A stretch of DNA of 64,000 bases, taken from the NCBI GenBank assembly GCA_002507545.1, contig DAVR01000030.1, forward strand, positions 1-64,000, written 5' to 3'. The stretch is from Archaeoglobus sp. UBA230 (GTDB taxonomy: Archaea > Halobacteriota > Archaeoglobi > Archaeoglobales > Archaeoglobaceae). Each line of letters opens with the position of its first letter. Within the stretch, counting starts at the first letter, position 1. The position numbers and the translations under genes were made by a program. The notes under the pieces were generated by a model. That model saw nothing but the letters and a program-made list of their open reading frames with translations, did no database searches and was not told where the DNA came from. Positions 8,236-13,125 of the stretch are shown here, piece after piece.

Positions 8236-9042
8236 TTATATTTTTAAATTTAGATAAGTTGGGGAATCCCAATATTTCAGTCCATACCCTTTAAATTGAC
8301 CACTATTGTCTTTATCTAATCGTTTTATGATACATCTAAAATATTTATCAAAATCAAAGTATTTTTTAGTAATTTCATAACGTTTTTTGGCAATCCACTT
8401 TGAAATCGTATATGTGACCACATCTGCTAGTTGTATTCCGATATGTTTATGCGAGGGAGCAAAGAGAGGGGGAACAATGATGTATTTTGAACCTGGGATT
8501 GTACTTGCATATACACCTCTTACTATTTCATTCTCTAAATCATTTGTTGTTCCTTTTTGGTGGGATAGGCCGGATTCATCTATCATCAAAAGCATCCATT
8601 CAAGTCCGTTGTTAGTAATATACCACGCCAAACGTTCTATTAACAATCTGTATAACTGTTTTCTTGTTTTTTCTGCTACGATGGATTTTTTTAAATTAAT
8701 GCGACTGTCAATCGTCTCATTAATTCGTTTTTTATCCATGACAACAGATATGATTGTTATATTTGAATCGCTACCTATGTAATCATGAAGTGCATCCATA
8801 AGTTCAATTCGTTTATCCAATTTCAGCCCTTTATAGTTTTTATTTCCATGAACGATCTCATTAGCGTGTAATTCGAGATTTCTGTATTTTTTTGGGAGGA
8901 TGTTGCGCTTAATCTTTTCGATTTCACGGTTCAAGGCGGTGATGTGTGAGTCATGTATAATTATCGCAGAAGCCGCGTAAAATATCTCCTGCTCATTGTT
9001 GAAATTAGGATTGCCACTTTCGTCGATGTAGGCTACCCACAT
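8236..9042 (-). CDS. DUF3800 family protein
   Basis: The 268-residue product matches DUF3800. It opens with WVAYIDESGNPN (residues 2-13), has LELHANEI near 56, a central LLMIDESG segment near 151-158 and IQLADVVTYTIS near 204-215. These acidic positions fit the RNase H-like fold proposed for the family. DUF3800 genes are frequent in mobile and defence islands, but the activity is not proven. It starts 22 nt after a winged-helix regulator gene, with SD GAGGAGGG before the ATG. Codon use is clearly more AT-rich than in the flanking core genes, which suggests transfer. Confidence 0.85.
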   Translation of the reverse strand: MWVAYIDESGNPNFNNEQEIFYAASAIIIHDSHITALNREIEKIKRNILPKKYRNLELHANEIVHGNKNYKGLKLDKRIELMDALHDYIGSDSNITIISVVMDKKRINETIDSRINLKKSIVAEKTRKQLYRLLIERLAWYITNNGLEWMLLMIDESGLSHQKGTTNDLENEIVRGVYASTIPGSKYIIVPPLFAPSHKHIGIQLADVVTYTISKWIAKKRYEITKKYFDFDKYFRCIIKRLDKDNSGQFKGYGLKYWDSPTYLNLKI

Positions 9043-9064
9043 CTGTGACCCTCCTCAACTTTTC

Positions 9065-9415
9065 TTATTCATCCTCTCTAAAACTCATCTTTCTTTCTAA
9101 AAACTCCTCATCCGATTCAGGCTGATAATGCCACTTCTCAAACTCCTTCTGCATTTCTTCAATGAGCTTAACAATTTTCTCGCCAAGAGGAGAGAGTTTG
9201 TAGGCTTTTGTGCCCGTAGGAGTATCATGGATTATTGTTATTTCGAGTATTCCGAGATCCAGAAGTTCTTTTATTCGGTAACTTGTGGATTTTTTGTCCT
9301 TTAACTGATGTTCAAGCCAGCTCCAGCGTTTGGGCGAGTCTTTTAGCATCATGAGTATCTCAAGCCCGCCTTTTTTTGCAAGAGTTTCAATGAGGCGACG
9401 GAAATCTGGTTTCAT
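9065..9415 (-). CDS. HxlR-like winged-helix regulator (paralogue 2 of 4)
   Basis: The 116-residue winged-helix protein is the closest relative of the one at 7591-7938. They share the PKRWS-LE block, SYRIKELLDLGILEITIIHD, PTGTKAYKLSPLGEKI and the PESDEEFL tail. It precedes the DUF3800 gene by 22 nt, exactly the spacing of the other cassette, so regulator and spacing seem to have been kept while the cargo changed. Two palindromes in the 123-nt region upstream (9450-9467 and 9482-9507) are likely operators. A broken ribbon-helix-helix gene is divergent from it. Confidence 0.8.
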   Translation of the reverse strand: MKPDFRRLIETLAKKGGLEILMMLKDSPKRWSWLEHQLKDKKSTSYRIKELLDLGILEITIIHDTPTGTKAYKLSPLGEKIVKLIEEMQKEFEKWHYQPESDEEFLERKMSFREDE

Positions 9416-9449
9416 TCAATAAAAGTTAGTAGCATCTTTATAATATTCT

Positions 9450-9507
9450 ACCTTCTAAAAAGAAGGTTAAAGGTTGGAAAATAGAAACATTTTTAAATTG
9501 GTTTCTA
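9450..9507. promoter_or_regulatory. Two palindromes in the divergent region of cassette 2
   Basis: ACCTTCT (9450-9456) and AGAAGGT (9461-9467) form a perfect palindrome around AAAA. TAGAAAC (9482-9488) and GTTTCTA (9501-9507) form a second one, whose 12-nt spacer contains a plus-strand TATA-like TTTTTAAA. Their place between the winged-helix gene and the divergent ribbon-helix-helix remnant makes them candidate operators for either regulator. Confidence 0.5.
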
Positions 9508-9538
9508 AGAATAAACTAAAAAGTAGGAGTTGGTAAAC

Positions 9539-9702
9539 ATGAAAGTATGGATAGGAGTTCCAGAATTTGTAAAAATGGAAGGCTGGGAAAAAGAGACCGA
9601 CTACACATCAGAGAACCAATCAAAAACGACCTGAAAGCCAAGGGTCTGCTCGGCGTGCAGAACGGCAGGGAGGAGAAAGGGGCTGTTGTGGTGGAGGGTT
9701 GA
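9539..9702 (+). pseudogene. Broken ribbon-helix-helix gene
   Basis: The reading frame opens with MKVWIGVPEF, like the intact gene at 11653 (MRLWITFPEE), but stops at TGA 9632-9634. Switching frame near 9603 restores IREPIKNDLKAKGLLGVQN and ends VVVEG, matching the C terminus of the two intact paralogues. About ten residues of the first helix are also missing. A frameshift plus a deletion therefore seem to have inactivated it. Upstream it still has a TATA-like box and a GGAG near 9526. It converges on the RelE-type toxin gene of the next cassette, whose stop lies 6 nt away. Confidence 0.7.
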
Positions 9703-9707
9703 GGATG

Positions 9708-9965
9708 TTACAGTCGGTCGTAAATTCTCTCCCGCTTGTCGATTCTCAGGATACGGATCTCCTTACCTCTAACAGCGTAGATAACTCTGAAGTCACCAAT
9801 ACCAATCCGGTAAGTAGCGTCTCTACCTTTGATTTTCTTATACGGCAGAGCGAAAGGATTTTCAACAAGGAGCTTGAACTTCTCCACGATTCTGCTTCTC
9901 GCCACTTTGTCAGTCCTATCGAGGAACTTCCTTGCCTGCCGGCTGAGAAAAATCTCGAACGTCAT
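9708..9965 (-). CDS. RelE/ParE-type toxin
   Basis: The 85-residue product has the RelE/ParE plan: an N-terminal strand (TFEIFLSRQARKFL), two helices, then strands with YRIGIGDFRVIYAVRGKEIRILRIDKRERIY. Relatives of the RelE branch cut mRNA on the ribosome and ParE relatives poison gyrase; which applies here cannot be told from sequence alone. The basic residues near the end (Arg54, Arg60, Arg77) fit RelE-type catalysis. Its ATG overlaps the stop of the small acidic gene upstream by 4 nt, the usual antitoxin-toxin coupling. Confidence 0.85.
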   Translation of the reverse strand: MTFEIFLSRQARKFLDRTDKVARSRIVEKFKLLVENPFALPYKKIKGRDATYRIGIGDFRVIYAVRGKEIRILRIDKRERIYDRL

Positions 9966-10135
9966 TCGAGTGGGAACTTCTCTCCCATTTCCATCTCAGC
10001 CTCGATGTCGTCGAGTTCCTTCAGTTCTTCCTCGCTGAGCTCCTCGAAGCCCATGAAGTTGTCCAGCTTGCTGTTGATTATCTCCAGTTGCTTCTCGATT
10101 CTCTGCAGATGTTCGAGAATGGCATTCTCTTGCAT
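9962..10135 (-). CDS. Small acidic antitoxin of the RelE-type pair
   Basis: This 57-residue gene runs from ATG 10135 to TGA 9964-9962. The product begins MQENAILEHLQRIEKQLEI, a predicted coiled coil, and continues with a very acidic stretch (FEELSEEELKELDDIEAE) that would wrap the basic toxin. It lies directly before the toxin with an ATGA overlap and 33 nt after the winged-helix gene. Archaeal RelB-like antitoxins often have this coiled-coil/acidic plan without a recognisable DNA-binding domain, so DNA binding may be left to the winged-helix protein. Assignment rests on position and composition. Confidence 0.75.
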   Translation of the reverse strand: MQENAILEHLQRIEKQLEIINSKLDNFMGFEELSEEELKELDDIEAEMEMGEKFPLE

Positions 10136-10168
10136 ATTTGATAATCTGCTAAAGGAAGTTGATAAAGG

Positions 10169-10450
10169 TTACCTCTTCGAGTATTCCTCAATCTCCTCCA
10201 GCTTCTCTAAAACGAATCTGCCGAAGTCTGTGAGGACATACGCCTTGGAGCCTTTTGGGGAGTCTTCGAGGAGGATCGGCTTTACGAGACCGAGCTTAAT
10301 GAATTCATCGATTCTCCGACTTACGGAGTTCTTGTCACCTTTTGCAATTTTTTCAAGCTCTATCCAAGTCTTTGGCTCCTTAAGTGAGCGAAACAAAACC
10401 AGACCTTTTGCTTTGCCGAGCGATGCAAGTATGTTCTCTAAGTTTGACAT
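10169..10450 (-). CDS. HxlR-like winged-helix regulator (paralogue 3 of 4)
   Basis: I start this gene at the ATG at 10450 (MSNLENILASLGK), not at the upstream ATG at 10552, because the extra residues look like translated promoter DNA and because the paralogue at 11239-11520 then has the same length of 93 residues. The winged helix includes KTWIELEKIAKGD, VSRRIDEFIKLGLVKP and the wing EDSPKGSKAYVLTDFGRFVLEKLEEIE. The C-terminal half is almost the same as in the fourth paralogue. It leads a cassette with the acidic antitoxin and RelE-type toxin, 33 nt downstream. Confidence 0.75.
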   Translation of the reverse strand: MSNLENILASLGKAKGLVLFRSLKEPKTWIELEKIAKGDKNSVSRRIDEFIKLGLVKPILLEDSPKGSKAYVLTDFGRFVLEKLEEIEEYSKR

Positions 10451-10531
10451 TAAATCCTCTGTTCGAGCAAAGATACATTTGTTTTGGGTTGAGAATTGTG
10501 ATTTTGTAATTGAATACAAACAAAGTAACGT

Positions 10532-10547
10532 ATCAGAAACATTTAAA
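10532..10547 (+). promoter_or_regulatory. TATA promoter of ribbon-helix-helix gene 2
   Basis: CATTTAAATACATG on the plus strand is a good archaeal TATA element, about 45-55 nt before the ATG at 10590, leaving room for a short leader carrying the SD GGAGGT (10578-10583). GATAC/ATACAAA-like motifs recur on both sides (near 10470, 10515 and 10566) and may be regulator half-sites. Confidence 0.5.
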
Positions 10548-10589
10548 TACATGTGTATGATATTAGATACAAAGTTTGGAGGTCAGAAC

Positions 10590-10769
10590 ATGAAAGTCTG
10601 TTCGGATGTGCCGGAGATGTGGGAGGAGCTGATAAGGAAGGCGATGCGCATAGAGGGCTGGGACACGGTTTCAGCATACATTCAAGACTTAGTCAGAGAA
10701 GACCTGAAGAGAAAGAGCTTGCTCGGCGTGCGGAACAGCAAGGGATGGGCTGGTGTGGTGGAGGGTTGA
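10590..10769 (+). CDS. Orphan ribbon-helix-helix protein (intact copy 1)
   Basis: The ATG at 10590 has SD GGAGGT at 10578-10583 and gives 59 residues. An N-terminal strand (MKVCSDVPEM) followed by helices WEELIRKAMRIEGWD and VSAYIQDLVREDLKRKSLLG is the MetJ/Arc/CopG ribbon-helix-helix plan. The last 25 residues are identical to the copy at 11653. Such proteins usually repress promoters, often as antitoxins, but no toxin gene follows here; the HicA gene downstream is on the other strand. The gene is divergent from the winged-helix gene at 10169-10450. Confidence 0.7.
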   Translation: MKVCSDVPEMWEELIRKAMRIEGWDTVSAYIQDLVREDLKRKSLLGVRNSKGWAGVVEG

Positions 10770-10775
10770 AGATGC
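10692..10775 (+). repeat. 84-bp perfect direct repeat, copy 1
   Basis: Bases 10692-10775 are identical to 11758-11841, from GTCAGAGAAG through the shared 3' end of the two ribbon-helix-helix genes and their stop codons to GAAGATGC. A diverged third version lies at about 9621-9706. The sharp boundaries suggest recent duplication or gene conversion between cassettes. Confidence 0.9.
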
Positions 10776-10996
10776 TACAAATACTTCAAAAACTCCTCAA
10801 CTGTCATATCAGCATCCCTTATAAGAGCCCTCAGCAACCCCTTCTTCAGCTCCCTATGCAGCGGAACGGACAGCGTGACAGGCGAACCCTCTTTACGCAA
10901 AATAACATGGCTGCCAACAACCCTGTCAACCCGCCAGCCAGCTTTAACGAAAGCCTTAACTGCCTTCTCGCCGGAAATGACAGGAAGTTTAGCCAT
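10775..10996 (-). CDS. hicA: HicA-type mRNA interferase toxin
   Basis: The 73-residue protein is a HicA (YcfA-like) toxin, a double-stranded-RNA-binding-fold RNase that cuts mRNA. The core ISGEKAVKAFVKAGWRV (8-24) followed by GSHVILRK carries the catalytic histidine His30. The end DADMTVEEFLKYL is typical. In most operons hicA comes before hicB, but here hicB comes first and the two genes touch without a gap. The stop codon borders the 84-bp repeat of the convergent ribbon-helix-helix gene. Confidence 0.9.
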   Translation of the reverse strand: MAKLPVISGEKAVKAFVKAGWRVDRVVGSHVILRKEGSPVTLSVPLHRELKKGLLRALIRDADMTVEEFLKYL

Positions 10997-11206
10997 TCAG
11001 ACCACGACTTCAACAATCCTGCCCTTCTCTTTGAGATGCTTCATCCTTTCCTCAGCCAGAGATTCGAGGCAGCCGATGATGGCTTCTTTGATGTTCTCCA
11101 AAGCTTCCTCAATGGTTTCACCCTGAGAATGGCAACCCGGCAAAGCTGGGCAGCTGACAATGTAGCCACCCTCCTCAGCCTCCTGAATGATGACCTTGAA
11201 CTTCAT
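10997..11206 (-). CDS. hicB: HicB-type antitoxin
   Basis: The 69-residue product is a short HicB antitoxin of the partial RNase H fold, with FKVIIQEAEEGGYIVSCPALPGCHSQGETIEEALENIKEAI (about 3-43). There is no C-terminal DNA-binding domain of the ribbon-helix-helix or HTH kind that longer HicB proteins carry. Autoregulation may therefore depend on the winged-helix protein encoded 32 nt upstream. It is translated just before hicA with no intergenic bases. Confidence 0.9.
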   Translation of the reverse strand: MKFKVIIQEAEEGGYIVSCPALPGCHSQGETIEEALENIKEAIIGCLESLAEERMKHLKEKGRIVEVVV

Positions 11207-11238
11207 GGTACTCTGTTGGTTGATGTTATAGAAAAGAG

Positions 11239-11520
11239 TTACTGCTGGTTGTACTTCTCAATCTCCTCCAGCTTTTCCAAGACAAAGCGGCCGAAGTCTG
11301 TGAGGACGTATGCTTTGGAACCTATAGGCGAATCCTCAATAACTACTGGCTTAACAAGTCCGAGTTCGGCGAGTTCTCTCAGACCTTGGTGCACGTATTT
11401 CTTATTCATGAGCTTTTCAAAATCACTCCATTTTTTCGGGCCGGACTTCAGAGAGAACAGAATAAGAAGATTCGGCTTTTTGGCGATTCTGCGGATTATC
11501 AGTTTATTGACGTCGAGCAC
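11239..11520 (-). CDS. HxlR-like winged-helix regulator (paralogue 4 of 4)
   Basis: I place the start at GTG 11520 (VLDVNKLIIRRIAKK), which gives 93 residues, the same length as the paralogue at 10169-10450. The longer frame from ATG 11571 would run through a TATA-like sequence and an operator-like repeat. The winged helix includes PKKWSDFEKLMNKK, LRELAELGLVKP and the wing EDSPIGSKAYVLTDFGRF. It heads the HicB-HicA cassette. The end VLEKLEEIEKYNQQ nearly repeats paralogue 3, so these two are recent duplicates. Confidence 0.7.
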   Translation of the reverse strand: MLDVNKLIIRRIAKKPNLLILFSLKSGPKKWSDFEKLMNKKYVHQGLRELAELGLVKPVVIEDSPIGSKAYVLTDFGRFVLEKLEEIEKYNQQ

Positions 11521-11554
11521 AGTTTTTGTTTTCCAGATTGTATATTTAGTTGGT

Positions 11555-11638
11555 AGTTTGCTAAAATGCAAAGTAAGTATGCAATTGCGAAAACCTTATA
11601 AAGATAGTATTCTTTATTGGATATACAGTTTGCTAAAA
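11555..11638. promoter_or_regulatory. Divergent promoter with a repeated 12-mer in cassette 4
   Basis: AGTTTGCTAAAA occurs at 11555-11566 and again at 11627-11638, 72 nt apart, flanking the two promoters. The first copy is just upstream of a minus-strand TATA-like AAATATAC (about 11541-11548) for the winged-helix gene. The second is 15 nt before the ribbon-helix-helix ATG, downstream of the plus-strand TATA-like CCTTATAAAG (11594-11603). One regulator bound to both copies could switch both genes. Confidence 0.5.
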
Positions 11639-11652
11639 GGTGTGTGACGAAA

Positions 11653-11835
11653 ATGAGGTTGTGGATAACTTTCCCTGAGGAATGGGAAACTACAACGGTT
11701 GAAGCAGCAGCAATGGAAGGATACAGAAACGATTTGAACAAGTACATACGGCAGCTTGTCAGAGAAGACCTGAAGAGAAAGAGCTTGCTCGGCGTGCGGA
11801 ACAGCAAGGGATGGGCTGGTGTGGTGGAGGGTTGA
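11653..11835 (+). CDS. Orphan ribbon-helix-helix protein (intact copy 2)
   Basis: The ATG at 11653 gives 60 residues beginning MRLWITFPEEWETTTVEAAAMEGY, a strand then a helix, followed by NDLNKYIRQLVREDLKRKS. The last 25 residues equal those of the gene at 10590. An upstream in-frame ATG at 11617 would read through the promoter and second 12-mer, so I reject it. TATA-like CCTTATAAAG lies about 50 nt upstream. It is probably a DNA-binding repressor. No toxin gene follows, but a short interrupted frame starts 3 nt after its stop. Confidence 0.7.
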   Translation: MRLWITFPEEWETTTVEAAAMEGYRNDLNKYIRQLVREDLKRKSLLGVRNSKGWAGVVEG

Positions 11836-11841
11836 AGATGC
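11758..11841 (+). repeat. 84-bp perfect direct repeat, copy 2
   Basis: Identical to 10692-10775. The identity ends at GAAGATGC; beyond it this copy continues into the interrupted frame at 11838, while copy 1 runs into the hicA stop. Confidence 0.9.
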
Positions 11842-11975
11842 AGTAGATAACACTTGAGGAGCTGAAGGAGCAGCTTAAAGCTTTGCCAAGGAGTGAGAGG
11901 CTTCAGAGGTTAAGAGGGCTGGTTGAGGCTGAGTGGAGGGTTGCGCAATCTTATAAAGCCAATGACCTTCACTAA
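11838..11975 (+). pseudogene. Small interrupted frame after the last ribbon-helix-helix gene
   Basis: ATG-CAG-TAG at 11838-11846 stops at the third codon. The same frame then stays open for 42 codons with a sensible helical, charged product (ITLEELKEQLKALP, RLQRLRGLVEAEWRVAQSY) up to TAA 11973-11975. It follows the ribbon-helix-helix stop by 2 nt, as a second operon gene would. A nonsense mutation in a real partner gene is the simplest reading. I do not recognise the family. Confidence 0.45.
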
Positions 11976-12099
11976 GTTTTTATTGTGGCAAAGACCCAGA
12001 ATGATGATTTGGAATTTCAAAAATGAGGTGCTGGAGAATTTTGACGACCTACCTTGAGTTCAGGGGCGGTGTGGAAAAGGTAGACCAAAAAAGAGGGGG

Positions 12100-12143
12100 C
12101 GACGAACGGCAGGTTGTCCTCAAAACAACGGTAATGTTCGTCG
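12100..12143 (+). other. Nested hairpin upstream of the sdhC-like gene
   Basis: CGACGAAC (12100-12107) pairs with GTTCGTCG (12136-12143). Inside it GTTGT (12113-12117) pairs with ACAAC (12125-12129) around a 7-nt loop. The region from 11976 to 12177 has no credible gene. The element could be part of a small RNA, an operator or a mobile-element remnant; it lies upstream of the promoter of the next operon. Confidence 0.4.
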
Positions 12144-12210
12144 TACCTGCGAAGGATATAGCACCGTTACCATTCGAAACCTATTTATTTCAGGGGTCAG
12201 ACCACAGACC

Positions 12211-12531
12211 ATGCAAGTATCATCTCTGAGGTCATGGTTCCAGATCGGTGATAAAAATTACTACAGCGGTATACTTTTCGCAGTTCACAGGCTTACAGGG
12301 CTGATGATGGTTGCACTTTTGCTTCTGCATCTCTATGCTTTCAACGTATCTCTCTTACTCGGTTATAACTACTATAAAATCTTCTTTATAATTGCACTGT
12401 TTCATGGAATGAACGGGATAAGGCTCAGTTTACAGGAGCTGGGGTTTTTTTACAATGCCAGGAAAATCATTTCCAGCACAGTTCTCGCATTTTGGCTTAT
12501 TGGAAGCATACTTATCTTGACCTTCTTTTGA
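12211..12531 (+). CDS. SdhC-like cytochrome b membrane anchor
   Basis: The 106-residue protein resembles the SdhC anchor of succinate dehydrogenase/fumarate reductase. It has three hydrophobic helices (about 25-48, 55-72 and 85-105). The first opens with VHRLTG, the family's quinone-site motif, and the second carries HGMNGIRLSLQELG, whose histidine would bind heme b. A TATA-like CCTATTTATTTC (12179-12190) lies about 25 nt before the ATG, suggesting a leaderless start. The matching SdhA and SdhB genes are on the opposite strand at 19-21.5 kb. It is followed by the SdhD-like/heme c fusion. Confidence 0.75.
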   Translation: MQVSSLRSWFQIGDKNYYSGILFAVHRLTGLMMVALLLLHLYAFNVSLLLGYNYYKIFFIIALFHGMNGIRLSLQELGFFYNARKIISSTVLAFWLIGSILILTFF

Positions 12532-12540
12532 GGTGGTGCT

Positions 12541-13125
12541 ATGAGGTTCAATTCTGTTTTATGGCTAATGAAGATTTTGACGGGAATTCTCCTGATACCA
12601 ACCATTTTGACGCACTTAAACATCACCCACCTCCACTCGGAGAACCTGATTTTATCCGGGAGTACACTGTATTTTTTGATTTTAATTCTCCTCTCTCTAC
12701 ATATCACAGCAGGTCTGAGAGATATCCTCATTGAAGCTGAGGTGCAAAGATCAGCAACATATCTGGTGCTTTTACTTATCTTTCTGGCTTTGTTGCTTCC
12801 CTTAAACTCCAGTGGAAACACGCTGGAAAGCTTCGTAAACTCCACACCTGAAAACGGTAACTGCATTAAAAAACCGGAGTGGATGATATACAATCACGGA
12901 TACCTGCTCAAGAAATGGAGAGATGAGGTAGTGAGAGACGGGAACAGGTTCCTTCCTGAGTATGGAGAGAAGGGTTTTACAACATGCTACTCCTGCCACT
13001 CCTACAGAGATTTCTGTTCAAGCTGTCACCAGAAAATAGGAATTAGCCCAGATTGCTTTAGCTGCCATATTGCTCAGGAGAATTTAGAAAAATATCGAGA
13101 GGGAGGTGGTTGGTATGGAAGTTGA
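12541..13125 (+). CDS. SdhD-like membrane anchor fused to a triheme cytochrome c tail
   Basis: Residues about 5-95 hold three hydrophobic helices. The third leads into LHITAGLRDILIE, where His and Asp fit the heme b and quinone positions of SdhD anchors. The 100-residue tail then carries three heme c sites, CYSCH (149-153), CSSCH (159-163) and CFSCH (172-176). With three membrane spans and N terminus inside, the tail would be extracytoplasmic, where heme c attachment occurs. A fused DsrJ/NrfH-like tail is not a usual part of SdhD. SD AGGTGG (12531-12536) precedes the ATG. It overlaps the next gene by 11 nt. Confidence 0.7.
   Translation: MRFNSVLWLMKILTGILLIPTILTHLNITHLHSENLILSGSTLYFLILILLSLHITAGLRDILIEAEVQRSATYLVLLLIFLALLLPLNSSGNTLESFVNSTPENGNCIKKPEWMIYNHGYLLKKWRDEVVRDGNRFLPEYGEKGFTTCYSCHSYRDFCSSCHQKIGISPDCFSCHIAQENLEKYREGGGWYGS

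Noticed and set aside
8076-8294. Plus-strand 72-codon frame after the first cassette
   Set aside because: It runs through both GC-rich hairpins and into the antisense of the DUF3800 3' end, and its product has no resemblance to the ribbon-helix-helix proteins.
10451-10552. Longer N terminus (from ATG 10552) for winged-helix paralogue 3
   Set aside because: The extra residues have no counterpart in the paralogues and the DNA contains promoter-like motifs of the divergent gene.
9699-11647. Two long plus-strand open frames (9699-10769 and 10553-11647) across the toxin-antitoxin genes
   Set aside because: Their products are low-complexity, serine-rich or proline-rich antisense translations of RelE, HicA, HicB and the winged-helix genes. 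Only the last 59 codons of the first frame (10590-10769) are a real gene.
11838-11846. In-frame TAG read as pyrrolysine
   Set aside because: No pyl genes are seen, Archaeoglobales are not known to use pyrrolysine in this way, and a stop at codon three fits simple decay better.
12023-12229. Plus-strand frame of 68 codons before the sdhC-like gene
   Set aside because: It has no protein-like composition, no RBS, and runs through the nested hairpin and the TATA box of the next gene.
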